From Vallitalea sp. (lineage in GTDB: Bacteria; Bacillota; Clostridia; Lachnospirales; Vallitaleaceae), in assembly GCA_025210235.1 (NCBI GenBank), contig JAOASG010000071.1:62001-126000 (forward strand): a DNA stretch of 64,000 bases, read 5' to 3'. Within the stretch, counting starts at the first letter, position 1; every line of letters begins with the position of its first letter. Of this stretch, positions 25,258-34,787 are shown one piece after another. A program made the position numbers and the translations under genes. The notes below the pieces were generated by a model. It made no database searches and was not told the origin of the DNA. It saw only the letters and a list, made by a program, of their open reading frames with translations.

Positions 25258-27333
25258 ATGGCAAAGAATTTAGTAATAGTTGAATCGCCTGCAAAAGCAA
25301 AAACCATAAAAAAATTTTTGGGGAGTAATTATAAAGTTGAAGCATCTATGGGGCATGTAAGAGATTTACCCAAAAGTCAATTAGGAGTAGATATAGAGAA
25401 GGATTTTGAGCCTAAATATATTACTATTAGAGGTAAAGGCGAACTACTAAAAAACTTAAGAAAAGAAGTAAAAAAGGCAAATAAAGTATTTTTAGCAACT
25501 GACCCTGACCGTGAAGGTGAGGCAATTTCATGGCATTTACTATTTTCTCTTAATCTTCATGATAAAAAGTTTTATAGAATAACTTTTAATGAAATAACAA
25601 AAAATGCAGTAAAAAATTCAATAAAAGAAGCTAGAGAAATAAATATGGATCTAGTAAATGCTCAGCAAGCTAGAAGGATATTAGATAGAATAGTAGGATA
25701 TAAAATAAGCCCCTTATTATGGAAAAAGATAAAAAAAGGACTTAGCGCAGGTAGAGTTCAATCAACAGCATTAAAATTAATTTGTGATAGAGAAGAAGAA
25801 ATAAATAACTTTATTCCAGAAGAATATTGGTCATTACAAGCAAAATTAAAAGATGTTAAATCTAATGATGAATTTACAGCTTTATTTTATGGGAAAAATA
25901 AAAAATTAAAAATTACCTCAAAAGATCAAATGAACGAAATAATTAAAAATATACAAAATAAAGAGTATATTGTATCTGATGTTAAAGAAAATGAAAGAAT
26001 TAAGAAGCCATTAATGCCGTTTATTACAAGTACTCTTCAACAAGAAGCTGCTAAAAAATTAAATTTTACAACATCTAAAACAATGAAAATTGCCCAACAA
26101 TTATATGAAGGTGTAGATGTAAAAGGTAAAGGTACGGTTGGTCTTATTACCTATCTTCGTACTGATTCAACTCGTATTTCAAATGATGCAGATAAAACTG
26201 TGAAAGAGTATATTTCAAGTAATTATGGTGAAAAATATGTAAATACAGGCAATATAGTAAGTAATAAAAAAAGTAATGTACAAGATGCACATGAAGCTAT
26301 TAGACCTACTTATATAGAGTTATTTCCTAATGATATCAAAGAATCTCTATCAAGAGATCAATTGAGGTTGTATAAGTTAATATATAGTAGATTTGTTGCA
26401 AGTAGAATGATGCCTGCAAAATATGCAACTAAGTCCATAAAAATTAATGTTGGAGATTATAGATTTAATGCTTCAGGATCTGTTTTGATTTTTGATGGTT
26501 TTCTAAAAGTATACAATAATACTGATGAAAATGAAGACAATCAAAAGATTGGGAATATTGATAAAGATTCTAAGTTGAACTTAGAAGAATTAATTGATAA
26601 ACAACATTTTACACAGCCATTACCTAGATATAATGAAGCATCTTTAGTTAAAACTTTAGAAGAAAATGGAGTAGGCAGACCTAGTACTTATGCTCCAACA
26701 ATATCAACTATACAAAAGAGAGGCTATGTTTCTAAAGAAAAGAAAAGTATTTTTCCAACTGAATTAGGAGAAATCGTAAATGATATAATGGAAAAATATT
26801 TTGAAGATATAGTCAATGTTAAGTTTACAGCAGGACTTGAAAAAGAATTGGATGAAGTGGAAGCTGGTATTATACAATGGAAAGAAGTATTAAGAAAATT
26901 TTATCCAAATTTTAGTAGTACTATCGATTATGCAGAAGAAAAAATAGGTAAAATCGAAATTAAAGATGAAGTATCAGATGAAATATGTGAAAAATGTGGA
27001 AAGAACATGGTAATAAAAATAGGGAGATATGGTAAGTTTTTAGCTTGTCCAGGCTTTCCAGAATGCCAAAATGCTAAGCCATTATATGAAAAAGTTGAAG
27101 GTGTTACTTGCCCTAAGTGTAATGGTCAAATATATGTTAAGAAAACAAAAAAAGGCAGAAGGTATTATGGTTGTGAAAATAACCCAGATTGTGATTTTAT
27201 GACTTGGAATAGACCTACAAAAGAAAATTGTCCTAAATGTGGAACAATTATGGTAGAGAAAGGTAAATATTTAAAGTGTAACAATGAAGAATGTAATTTT
27301 AGTATATTGAAACAAAATGATGAAAAAGAATAA
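25258..27333 (+). CDS. topA: Type I DNA topoisomerase TopA
   Basis: TopA relaxes negative supercoils by a transient 5'-phosphotyrosyl break in one strand. The TOPRIM domain begins NLVIVESPAKAKTIKKFLG and contains the metal-binding DPDREGEAISW. The catalytic tyrosine is Y299 in LITYLRTDSTRIS. The C-terminal part carries three four-cysteine zinc ribbons: CEKCGKNM with CPGFPEC, CPKCNGQ with CENNPDC, and CPKCGTIM with CNNEEC. The 691 residues fit a Gram-positive enzyme. GTGGAGGGT precedes the ATG, and it is likely co-transcribed with dprA. Confidence 0.97.
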   Translation: MAKNLVIVESPAKAKTIKKFLGSNYKVEASMGHVRDLPKSQLGVDIEKDFEPKYITIRGKGELLKNLRKEVKKANKVFLATDPDREGEAISWHLLFSLNLHDKKFYRITFNEITKNAVKNSIKEAREINMDLVNAQQARRILDRIVGYKISPLLWKKIKKGLSAGRVQSTALKLICDREEEINNFIPEEYWSLQAKLKDVKSNDEFTALFYGKNKKLKITSKDQMNEIIKNIQNKEYIVSDVKENERIKKPLMPFITSTLQQEAAKKLNFTTSKTMKIAQQLYEGVDVKGKGTVGLITYLRTDSTRISNDADKTVKEYISSNYGEKYVNTGNIVSNKKSNVQDAHEAIRPTYIELFPNDIKESLSRDQLRLYKLIYSRFVASRMMPAKYATKSIKINVGDYRFNASGSVLIFDGFLKVYNNTDENEDNQKIGNIDKDSKLNLEELIDKQHFTQPLPRYNEASLVKTLEENGVGRPSTYAPTISTIQKRGYVSKEKKSIFPTELGEIVNDIMEKYFEDIVNVKFTAGLEKELDEVEAGIIQWKEVLRKFYPNFSSTIDYAEEKIGKIEIKDEVSDEICEKCGKNMVIKIGRYGKFLACPGFPECQNAKPLYEKVEGVTCPKCNGQIYVKKTKKGRRYYGCENNPDCDFMTWNRPTKENCPKCGTIMVEKGKYLKCNNEECNFSILKQNDEKE

Positions 27334-27413
27334 TTATTTGAACTTATATTGTATCAACGTGCAAAAGTGAATTAACTAATTTATATAGGTGTTATTATTA
27401 AATATTTAAGCGT

Positions 27414-27442
27414 GTTAATTAATAAAAATAAGAGTAATTAAC
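27414..27442. repeat. 8-bp inverted repeat in the topA-codY gap
   Basis: GTTAATTA at 27414-27421 and TAATTAAC at 27435-27442 are perfect complements separated by 13 bases, upstream of the codY promoter. No U-tract follows, so terminator function is doubtful. It might be an operator half-site pair. Confidence 0.35.
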
Positions 27443-27461
27443 ATTAATTTGAAATATATAC

Positions 27462-27490
27462 TTGAATATTTAGAAGCTTCGTAATATAAT
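27462..27490 (+). promoter_or_regulatory. Putative sigma-A promoter of codY
   Basis: TTGAAT at 27462-27467 and TATAAT at 27485-27490 are 17 bp apart, about 60 bp upstream of the codY start. No CodY box (AATTTTCWGAAAATT) is obvious here. Confidence 0.7.
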
Positions 27491-27552
27491 AAAATATGCA
27501 ACATGATTAATGGTTAAACATAACAACATAATTTTTAGGAGGGAAAAATTGA

Positions 27553-28320
27553 ATGAGTGTACAATTGCTTGATAAAACGAGAAAGATTAACAGATTACTA
27601 CAAAGGACAGGTACACAAAGGGTAATATTTACAGATATTTGTGAAGTGCTTAGTGATATTTTATATTCTAATGCATTAGTAATAAGTAAAAAGGGCAAAT
27701 TATTAGGTTTACACAACAGAGAAGAAATAGGAGTAATTACAGAGTTATTACAAGATAAACTTGGTGAATGTATTGATGAAAATTTAAATGAAAGATTATT
27801 AAATGTTTTATCCACTAAGGAAAATGTTAATCTTGAAACATTAGGATTTTCTTCTAAAGTAAATGAAAACAATTATCTTGGAATTATTATTCCAATTGAT
27901 ATTGCAGGAGAAAGACTTGGAACATTATTCTTATATAAAAATAATAGTTCATATGACATTGAAGATATTATCTTAAGTGAATATGGTGCTACAGTTGTTG
28001 GATTAGAAATTATGAGATCAATTAATGAAGAAAATACTGAAGAAATTAGAAAAACAACAATTGTAAAATCTGCAATAGGAACTTTATCATTCTCTGAACA
28101 AGAAGCAATAACTCATATCTTTGAAGAGTTAAATGGTAATGAAGGTATACTTGTAGCAAGTAAAATTGCTGATAGAGTAGGAATTACAAGATCTGTTATT
28201 GTAAATGCACTTAGAAAATTTGAAAGTGCAGGAGTTATTGAATCACGTTCATTAGGTATGAAAGGAACTTATATTAAAGTTCTTAATGATGTATTAATTG
28301 ACGAACTCAATAAATTATAA
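27553..28320 (+). CDS. codY: GTP-sensing transcriptional pleiotropic repressor CodY
   Basis: CodY represses stationary-phase, transport and amino-acid genes while branched-chain amino acids and GTP are plentiful. The N-terminal GAF domain starts MSVQLLDKTRKINRLLQ. The C-terminal winged helix-turn-helix has ASKIADRVGITRSVIVNALRKFESAGVIESRSLGMKGTYI, essentially the family consensus. The 255 residues match. TAGGAGGG precedes the start. It stands alone between its own promoter and terminator. Its position just before the fla/che operon is as in Bacillus, although the xerC-clpQ-clpY genes usually found between topA and codY there are missing. Confidence 0.97.
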   Translation: MSVQLLDKTRKINRLLQRTGTQRVIFTDICEVLSDILYSNALVISKKGKLLGLHNREEIGVITELLQDKLGECIDENLNERLLNVLSTKENVNLETLGFSSKVNENNYLGIIIPIDIAGERLGTLFLYKNNSSYDIEDIILSEYGATVVGLEIMRSINEENTEEIRKTTIVKSAIGTLSFSEQEAITHIFEELNGNEGILVASKIADRVGITRSVIVNALRKFESAGVIESRSLGMKGTYIKVLNDVLIDELNKL

Positions 28321-28329
28321 TATAAAAAG

Positions 28330-28357
28330 AAGAAAAGCTTAAGCTTTTCTTTTTTTT
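28330..28357 (+). terminator. Intrinsic terminator after codY
   Basis: AAGAAAAGCTT at 28330-28340 and AAGCTTTTCTT at 28341-28351 form a near-perfect palindromic stem running into a T-run that ends at 28357. Confidence 0.88.
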
Positions 28358-28629
28358 ATGCCATTTAATAACTGATTATTCAGAATAGTTAATAAAAATT
28401 AAATGAAATTTAGAGATATTTTTTATATTTTTCGATTTATATAATAGTACATACATACTATATGCTTATAAGTACGGTTAATTATAATATAGATATATTA
28501 TCTTAATTGTATAACATATAAATCAGTACAAATATCTATGTTAAACTTCAAAAAACAGGTAAAAGTATCATAAAAAAACCTATTTCTGTAAATTTTAGGT
28601 TATTTTTTAAAAAATTGTTAAGGTAGATG
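28358..28629. other. AT-rich non-coding region upstream of the fla/che promoters
   Basis: I see no gene here. A small hairpin (AACCTA at 28577-28582 with TAGGTT at 28596-28601, flanked by an A-run and a T-run) resembles a weak bidirectional terminator. The rest is featureless AT-rich sequence that may hold regulator sites for motility control. Confidence 0.4.
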
Positions 28630-28658
28630 TTGTATATTATGACATAAACTGATACAAT
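28630..28658 (+). promoter_or_regulatory. Putative fla/che promoter 1 (sigma-A type)
   Basis: TTGTAT at 28630-28635 and TACAAT at 28653-28658 are 17 bp apart, about 145 bp before flgB. Confidence 0.5.
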
Positions 28659-28739
28659 ATATAGCATATATTAATAAAAATACTTAAATACAAAAAATAA
28701 TAGTGCAATAATTAAGGCTAAATGCTCATTACAAAAACC

Positions 28740-28767
28740 TTGCATTTTTCGACATATAAATTATAAT
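28740..28767 (+). promoter_or_regulatory. Putative fla/che promoter 2 with a Spo0A-box core in its spacer
   Basis: TTGCAT at 28740-28745 and TATAAT at 28762-28767 are 16 bp apart, 35 bp before flgB. The spacer contains TTCGACA (28748-28754), the exact complement of the Spo0A-box core TGTCGAA. Bound Spo0A would lie between the two hexamers, a repressing position. Confidence 0.6.
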
Positions 28768-28801
28768 AAATATTGATGAATAAAGGTAGGTGGAATGTTA
28801 T

Positions 28802-29161
28802 ATGTATAATAAAATAAATATATTAGGAAAAACTGCAAATGCGAGTTTAATGCGTCATAATGTAATATCACAAAACATTGCTAATAACGATACGCCTGGA
28901 TATAAAAGAAAAGATGTTAAATTTGAAGGGGTATTGCAAGAAGCATTAATGTCTAATAATAAACTGTCTGAAATAGATATTAACTCTATTACACCTCAAG
29001 TCATAGTTGATAATTCAAAACTAAGCTATAGGTTAGATGGGAATAATGTAAATATTGATACTGAAATGACAGAACTTGCGAAAAATCAAATTAAATTTAA
29101 TATATTAATTGATCAAATATCAAATAATTTTAGTCGTATTAAAACGGTTTTAAATAAATAG
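28802..29161 (+). CDS. flgB: Flagellar basal-body rod protein FlgB
   Basis: FlgB is a proximal rod subunit exported by the flagellar type III system. The N-terminal rod-family motif ISQNIANNDTPGYKR is clear, and the C-terminal coiled-coil segment has MTELAKNQIKFNILIDQIS. The 119 residues are usual for FlgB. I place the start at ATG 28802, 7 bases after GGTAGGTGGA. A GTG at 28790 falls inside that ribosome binding site. It is the first gene of the fla/che operon. Confidence 0.93.
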   Translation: MYNKINILGKTANASLMRHNVISQNIANNDTPGYKRKDVKFEGVLQEALMSNNKLSEIDINSITPQVIVDNSKLSYRLDGNNVNIDTEMTELAKNQIKFNILIDQISNNFSRIKTVLNK

Positions 29162-29241
29162 GAAAGTTGCCTTAACGTAAATGTATTTAGTAAAACTTTA
29201 TAAAAGGTAAAGATAGACAAAATAAGAATGGGGGTAAATAA

Positions 29242-29679
29242 ATGTCGTTTTTTAACTCAATGAATGTAAGTTCAACAGGATTGACTGCACAAAGACTAAG
29301 AATGGACATTATTTCTCAAAATATTGCTAATGTAAATACAACAAAAACAAAAAATGGTGGTCCATATAGAAGAAAAGTAATTCTTTTTGAAGAACAAAAT
29401 AATAACAATTTTAAATCTATTTTAAATGATAAATTAGATAACAATTCAAATGGTGGAGTAAAAGTTTCGAAAATTATAGAGGATACCAAGCCGTTAAAAA
29501 GAGTTTATGATCCAAGTCATCCAGAAGCAAATGACGATGGATATGTATTAATGCCTAACGTTAATACAGTGGAAGAAATGGTTAACATGATATCCGCTAA
29601 CCGTTCTTATGAGGCTAATGTAACTGCATTAAATGCCTCAAAATCAATGGCTATGAAATCTTTGGAAATTGGAAAATAG
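29242..29679 (+). CDS. flgC: Flagellar basal-body rod protein FlgC
   Basis: FlgC is the second proximal rod subunit. The N-terminal motif is RLRMDIISQNIANVNTTKTKNGGPYRRK. The C-terminal signature VNTVEEMVNMISANRSYEANVTALNASKSMAMKSLEIGK matches FlgC closely. The length is 145 residues. GGGGGTAA precedes the ATG. The 80-bp gap from flgB contains AGGAAAGTTGCCTTAACGTA, which resembles the hairpin arm upstream of nrdR. Confidence 0.95.
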   Translation: MSFFNSMNVSSTGLTAQRLRMDIISQNIANVNTTKTKNGGPYRRKVILFEEQNNNNFKSILNDKLDNNSNGGVKVSKIIEDTKPLKRVYDPSHPEANDDGYVLMPNVNTVEEMVNMISANRSYEANVTALNASKSMAMKSLEIGK

Positions 29680-29704
29680 AATTAAAGTGATTGGAGACAT
29701 ATAA

Positions 29705-30010
29705 ATGGATATAAAAATTGGTAATATTAAAAATATAAATAATTTTATTTCCAGTGCTAATGAATCAGAAAAAAAATCAGGACAATTATTTGAAGATATA
29801 TATAAATCTGCAATAGGGTTAATAAATGATACAAATGATTTGCAAAAAAAATCTGATCAAATAACTATGGATTTTGCGGCAGGGAAAACTGATAATTTTG
29901 TGGATGTTATGATAGCATCAGAAAAAGCGTCAGTTGCATTACAATATACAACTTTATTAAGAAACAAAGTACTTGATGCATATAATGAAATAATGCGTAT
30001 GCAAGTCTAA
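29705..30010 (+). CDS. fliE: Flagellar hook-basal body protein FliE
   Basis: FliE forms the junction between the MS ring and the rod. The 101-residue protein has the family C-terminus FVDVMIASEKASVALQYTTLLRNKVLDAYNEIMRMQV. The N-terminal part is variable and rich in Asn, Lys and Ser. It has a good TTGGAGA ribosome binding site and sits in the invariant flgB-flgC-fliE-fliF order. Confidence 0.93.
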   Translation: MDIKIGNIKNINNFISSANESEKKSGQLFEDIYKSAIGLINDTNDLQKKSDQITMDFAAGKTDNFVDVMIASEKASVALQYTTLLRNKVLDAYNEIMRMQV

Positions 30011-30073
30011 TAATTATTGGACATAAACCTAAACAGAAAGTGGATGTGTTATTTATGTTAAAGGGGTGTACAT

Positions 30074-31669
30074 ATGCCTGATTTTATAAAGAAAGTTTCA
30101 GACCAAATTACAGGGTTCTGGAATAAATTTGACAATAAGCAGAAGATAAGAATAATATCTGCCATAATTGTCACCATAGTTGCATTAAGTATATTAACGA
30201 TGGTTTTAAAAAGAACAAAAATGGTTCCTTTTGTTTCTGGTCTTGAGCCAAAAACAACTGCTCAAGTTAAAACACTTTTACAAGAACAAGGTATTGCTTA
30301 TGAAGTAAGAGATGATGCTTCTTCTGTGTATGTTGATAAAAAAAAGAAGCAAGATGCGCAAATGGCATTAGACAGTATGGGTATTATATCTAATACTGGT
30401 ATGACTTATAAAGAGGCTTTTAATTCAAGTTTAAGTACTACTCAAGCGGAAAAAAGTGCGAAATTTAAACTAGCTTTTGAGAATGAGTTAGCTAATAAAA
30501 TATCAGTTTTTGAAGATGTAGAGTCAGCAGTTGTTAAGTTAGTTATACCAGATCAAGATAGAACAATATTTGATGATGTTAAAGAATCTAAAGCATCTGC
30601 AATATTAACTACTAGAAATGAATTGTCAGAAGAGCAAGTAATTGGTATAGCCAATTTTCTAGTAACATCTGTTGAAAATTTAGAACTTAAGAATGTAAGA
30701 ATAGTTAATAATACTGGTAAAATGTTATATTATGGTGAAGATACAGACGAAACAGGAATAAGTTACAATAAAAAATTGAACTATGAAGTTACTATGGAAA
30801 ATAAGATAGAAAGAGATGTTCTCTCTATTTTACTTGGTGAATTTGATGATGCAGTTGTAACAGCGGATTTAATTATTGATTTTGATGCTCAATCATCTGT
30901 AAAAGAAGAATATAGTACTCCTGAAGGACAAGCAAAAGGGATAGCTTCTTCTGAATATCATTATATATCTGAAGGTAGTAACGAAACACCTTCAGGAATA
31001 CCTGGTACTGATTCAAATGATGGAATAACAGACTATCAAATACCTGATAATAGTTCTTCAGATAGTAGTACAAAAGTTGATAAAGTAGATTATGAAGTTA
31101 GTAAAACGATAATTAATGAAACAAAGCATGTTGGCAATATAAAATATAATGAATCTTCTGTATCAATATCAGCTAGAAAATACATAGTATATGATCAAGA
31201 ATTATTAAAAAAACAAGGTGTTTTGGATAATATTACATGGGAAGAATTTAAAACACAAAATAGTGAGTCTAAAAAGATTGCTATTGATCCTGATCTTTTG
31301 GCACTAGTAAAAAATGCTGCTAATGTATCAAAAGTACAAATAATTGGCTATGAAGTACCTACGTTTATACCTATTACTGTTAAGAGTAAGCCTATAACAG
31401 ATTATATTTTTATTGCCGTTATTGGTATTATGATTGCTCTTCTAGCATATGCGGTTTATAAAGGAACAGAACCTGTAGAAGTTACAGAAATCCAACCAGA
31501 ATTATCTGTTGAAGATATGCTAGCAAGTACTAAAGAACAACAAAATCTCGAAGAAATTGAATATGATGAAAAATCTGATACAAGAGTTCAAATTGAGAAA
31601 TTTGTTGATGAAAAACCAGATGCAGTAGCACAATTACTTAGAAACTGGCTTAATGAAGATTGGGAGTGA
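30074..31669 (+). CDS. fliF: Flagellar M-ring protein FliF
   Basis: FliF builds the MS ring in the cytoplasmic membrane, the base for rod and C ring. Two membrane helices, at about residues 25-45 and 437-457, bracket a large periplasmic-side domain with ring-building motifs (AKFKLAFENELANKI, VKLVIPDQDRTIF). A Ser/Asp/Pro-rich low-complexity loop lies at about residues 280-340. The cytoplasmic C-terminus VAQLLRNWLNEDWE binds FliG. The length is 531 residues. AAAGGGG precedes the ATG, and fliG follows after 6 bp. Confidence 0.96.
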   Translation: MPDFIKKVSDQITGFWNKFDNKQKIRIISAIIVTIVALSILTMVLKRTKMVPFVSGLEPKTTAQVKTLLQEQGIAYEVRDDASSVYVDKKKKQDAQMALDSMGIISNTGMTYKEAFNSSLSTTQAEKSAKFKLAFENELANKISVFEDVESAVVKLVIPDQDRTIFDDVKESKASAILTTRNELSEEQVIGIANFLVTSVENLELKNVRIVNNTGKMLYYGEDTDETGISYNKKLNYEVTMENKIERDVLSILLGEFDDAVVTADLIIDFDAQSSVKEEYSTPEGQAKGIASSEYHYISEGSNETPSGIPGTDSNDGITDYQIPDNSSSDSSTKVDKVDYEVSKTIINETKHVGNIKYNESSVSISARKYIVYDQELLKKQGVLDNITWEEFKTQNSESKKIAIDPDLLALVKNAANVSKVQIIGYEVPTFIPITVKSKPITDYIFIAVIGIMIALLAYAVYKGTEPVEVTEIQPELSVEDMLASTKEQQNLEEIEYDEKSDTRVQIEKFVDEKPDAVAQLLRNWLNEDWE

Positions 31670-31675
31670 TAATAA

Positions 31676-32692
31676 ATGTCTGGTAGTAAGGAACGAGGAT
31701 TAAAAGGATTACAAAAAGCAGCGATACTGTTAATTGCTTTAGGTCCTGAAAAATCATCAAAAGTATTTAAGCATTTAAAAGAAGAGGAAATTGAACAATT
31801 AACATTAGAAATTGCAAATACGAGAAGTGTTTCTCCTAAAGATAAAGAAGCGGTATTACAAGATTTTTATGAAATTTGTTTAGCACAACAATACATAGCA
31901 GAAGGCGGTATTGGTTATGCAAAAGAACTATTAGAACATGCTTTAGGCTCTGATAAAGCAAAGCAAGTAATTGGAAGACTTACAGCTTCATTACAAGTTA
32001 GACCATTTGAATTTGTTAGAAAAACAGAACCAAGCCAATTACTTAATTTCATTCAAGATGAGCATAACCAGACTATTGCACTTATATTATCGTATTTAGG
32101 ACCATCCCAAGCAGCTATGATTATTGCGGCTTTGCCACAAGAAAAGCAAGCTGATGTAGCAAGAAGAATAGCTGAAATGGATAGAACATCACCAGATGTT
32201 ATAAAAGATGTTGAAAATGTGTTGGAAAGAAAGTTATCATCACTAGTCACACAAGATTATACAATAGTTGGTGGAGTAGATGCTATCGTTCAAATATTAA
32301 ATTCGGTTGATAGATCTACTGAAAAGAATATTATGGAAACATTAGAAATTGAAAATACAGATCTTGCGGAAGAGATTAGAAAGAAAATGTTTGTATTTGA
32401 AGACATATTGTCTCTTGACAATCGTTCTATACAGACAATTCTTAGAGACGTTGATAATAACGAATTAGCTACTGCGTTAAAAGGTTCAGGAGAAGAAGTT
32501 CAAAATATTATATTTAATAATTTATCAAAGCGTTTAGCAACTATGATAAAAGAGGACATGGAATATATGGGTCCTGTAAGACTAAAAGATGTAGAAGAAG
32601 CGCAACAAAAGATTGTTGGCATTATAAGGAAGTTAGAAGATGCTGGTGAGATTGTTATCTCTAGAGGTGGAGGTGACGAGATAATTGTCTAG
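31676..32692 (+). CDS. fliG: Flagellar motor switch protein FliG
   Basis: FliG couples stator force to rotor rotation and forms the upper C ring. The N-terminal FliF-binding domain starts GLKGLQKAAILLIALGPEKSSKV. The middle domain contains the EHNQTIALILSYLGPSQAA segment (EHPQ-like motif). The C-terminal torque domain has VFEDILSLDNRSIQTILRDVDNNELATALKG with the charged residues that face MotA. The 338 residues match. It overlaps fliH by eight bases, so the two are coupled. Confidence 0.97.
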   Translation: MSGSKERGLKGLQKAAILLIALGPEKSSKVFKHLKEEEIEQLTLEIANTRSVSPKDKEAVLQDFYEICLAQQYIAEGGIGYAKELLEHALGSDKAKQVIGRLTASLQVRPFEFVRKTEPSQLLNFIQDEHNQTIALILSYLGPSQAAMIIAALPQEKQADVARRIAEMDRTSPDVIKDVENVLERKLSSLVTQDYTIVGGVDAIVQILNSVDRSTEKNIMETLEIENTDLAEEIRKKMFVFEDILSLDNRSIQTILRDVDNNELATALKGSGEEVQNIIFNNLSKRLATMIKEDMEYMGPVRLKDVEEAQQKIVGIIRKLEDAGEIVISRGGGDEIIV

Positions 32693-33437
32693 TATTATAA
32701 AATCACCTTTCATACATTATCATGCAAACAATAAAAAAATTATTGAAGTAAATAAAGATAAGTATTGTAATGTTGAAAAAAAAGAACTTGAGCCTAACAA
32801 TGAAAAAAATAATGAAAAGATAAAGAGTTTAATTTTAAAGGCTGAACAAGAAGCAAAAATAATATCCGATGATATTATTAATAAAGCTGTTGGAGAAGCA
32901 AATTGTATTGTGGAAGAAGCTAACAATAAAGCGATTGAAATTGTTAAGCAAGCATATGATAAATCAGTAGAAGATGGTTATCAAGAAGGTCTACTTAAAG
33001 GTGAAAAAGAAGCATTACATTTGACACAAGAAGCAGAGTTAATTGTTCAGAAAGCTTATAGTGAAAAGAATGAAATATTAGCTGAGATAGAACCCAAAAT
33101 GATAATGATTATAAAGTCAATAGTAAAAAACTTAACTAATTATGTTATCGATAAAGAAGATATAATTATTTATCTTATTAGAAAAGGTTTTTCTGAAGTT
33201 GAAATATTAGATAATGTAACAGTACATGTATCACCAGATGATTTTGATTATGTAAATGAAAACAAGGACATGTTATATGAAGATATAAGTAATCAAGTTA
33301 TCATAGAAATTATAAAAGATAAATCGTTAAAATCTAATGATTGTTTAATTGAAACAAAACTAGGAAATATTGACTGTAGTCTTAGCACAAGGCTTGACGG
33401 GTTAAATTCGGACTTAGAACTTATTGCAAAAAGTTAA
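32685..33437 (+). CDS. fliH: Flagellar assembly protein FliH
   Basis: FliH is the stalk-like partner that dimerises and regulates the export ATPase FliI. Residues about 35-140 are a long charged coiled coil with Ala/Glu repeats (KAEQEAKIISDDIINKAVGEA). The C-terminal domain at about 145-250 resembles FliH/YscL/V-ATPase subunit E (VTVHVSPDDFDYVNEN). The start is a TTG at 32685, inside the end of fliG, with GGAGGTGA seven bases upstream. The length of 250 residues is typical. Confidence 0.88.
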   Translation: MSSIIKSPFIHYHANNKKIIEVNKDKYCNVEKKELEPNNEKNNEKIKSLILKAEQEAKIISDDIINKAVGEANCIVEEANNKAIEIVKQAYDKSVEDGYQEGLLKGEKEALHLTQEAELIVQKAYSEKNEILAEIEPKMIMIIKSIVKNLTNYVIDKEDIIIYLIRKGFSEVEILDNVTVHVSPDDFDYVNENKDMLYEDISNQVIIEIIKDKSLKSNDCLIETKLGNIDCSLSTRLDGLNSDLELIAKS

Positions 33438-33461
33438 TAAATGACTTAAAGGATGAACATT

Positions 33462-34787
33462 ATGAAAAGCATTGATTTTAGTAAATTTGAATCTCTTACC
33501 AATAAGTCTTATATTAGGCATTTAGGTCGAGTTACAAGAGTGGTAGGACTAACTATTGAGTCTTTAGGCCCGAAAGTAAGAATGGGAGGATTATGTCTTA
33601 TACATTCTGGAATTGATAAAGATTCTATTTTAGCAGAAGTAGTTGGTTTTAAAGAAAACAAGATACTATTAATGCCTTTAGGTGATTTAGAAGGCGTTGG
33701 TTTGGGAAGTACTGTAGAAGCTTTAGGTCAATCACTTACTGTACCAGTTGGAGATGAACTGTTAGGAAGAGTATTAGATGGACTAGGAAATCCAATAGAT
33801 AACAAAGAAATAATTTATACTAATACTAATTATAATATTTATAGTGAGCCCCCAGATCCTCTTAAAAGAAAAAGGATTAAAGAAGTATTACCTATAGGTG
33901 TTAAAGCGGTAGATGGTCTATTAACTATTGGAAAAGGACAAAGAGTTGGAATATTTGCAGGTAGTGGGGTTGGGAAAAGTACATTACTTGGTATGATTGC
34001 AAGAAATACAAGCGCTGATATTAATGTTATAGCACTAATTGGTGAAAGAGGAAGAGAAGTAAAGGAATTTATAGAGCGAGATCTTGGTAAAGAAGGATTA
34101 AAAAGATCTGTAGTAATAGTTGCCACATCAGATAAACCTGCTTTAGTTAGACAAAAAGCCGCCAATACAGCAACAGCAATTGCTGAATATTTTAGAGATC
34201 AAGGCAAAGATGTTCTGCTGATGATGGATTCACTTACAAGATTTTCAATGGCACAGCGAGAAATTGGACTTGCTATAGGTGAACCCCCTGTAAGCAGAGG
34301 ATATACACCATCAGTTTTTGCTGTTATGCCAAAATTATTAGAGAGAGCAGGTAATGCTGAAACAGGCTCTATAACAGGACTTTATACAGTTTTAGTTGAT
34401 GGTGATGATATGAATGAACCAATAACTGATACAGCTAGAGGAATACTTGATGGACATATTGTATTATCAAGAAAGCTAGCTTACAAGAACCACTATCCTG
34501 CTATTGATATTCTGCAAAGTGTATCAAGGGTTATGTCAGAGGTTGCACAGGAACAGCATAAGAATATGGCAAATCAGTTAAAAACAGTTCTGGCAACATA
34601 TAAAGATGTAGAAGACTTAATAAATATTGGTGCATATTCTAAAGGAAATAATGAGGACATTGATTATGCCATTGATAAGATTAAATTAGTTAATGATTAT
34701 TTAAAGCAAAGAACAAATGAAAAATTTGATTTTAATGAAGAAATAAATATGATGGAGAATATTTTTATAGAGAGTAGTGAAGCTTAA
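33462..34787 (+). CDS. fliI: Flagellum-specific ATP synthase FliI
   Basis: FliI is the F1-beta-like hexameric ATPase of the flagellar export apparatus. Walker A GSGVGKS is at residues 167-173. The export-ATPase signature LIGERGREVKEFIE and the catalytic region LLMMDSLTRFSMAQREIGLAIGEPPVSRGY are intact. I start at ATG 33462, eight bases after AAAGGA, giving 441 residues. An ATG at 33453 overlaps that site. The stop overlaps the fliJ start (TAATG). Confidence 0.96.
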   Translation: MKSIDFSKFESLTNKSYIRHLGRVTRVVGLTIESLGPKVRMGGLCLIHSGIDKDSILAEVVGFKENKILLMPLGDLEGVGLGSTVEALGQSLTVPVGDELLGRVLDGLGNPIDNKEIIYTNTNYNIYSEPPDPLKRKRIKEVLPIGVKAVDGLLTIGKGQRVGIFAGSGVGKSTLLGMIARNTSADINVIALIGERGREVKEFIERDLGKEGLKRSVVIVATSDKPALVRQKAANTATAIAEYFRDQGKDVLLMMDSLTRFSMAQREIGLAIGEPPVSRGYTPSVFAVMPKLLERAGNAETGSITGLYTVLVDGDDMNEPITDTARGILDGHIVLSRKLAYKNHYPAIDILQSVSRVMSEVAQEQHKNMANQLKTVLATYKDVEDLINIGAYSKGNNEDIDYAIDKIKLVNDYLKQRTNEKFDFNEEINMMENIFIESSEA

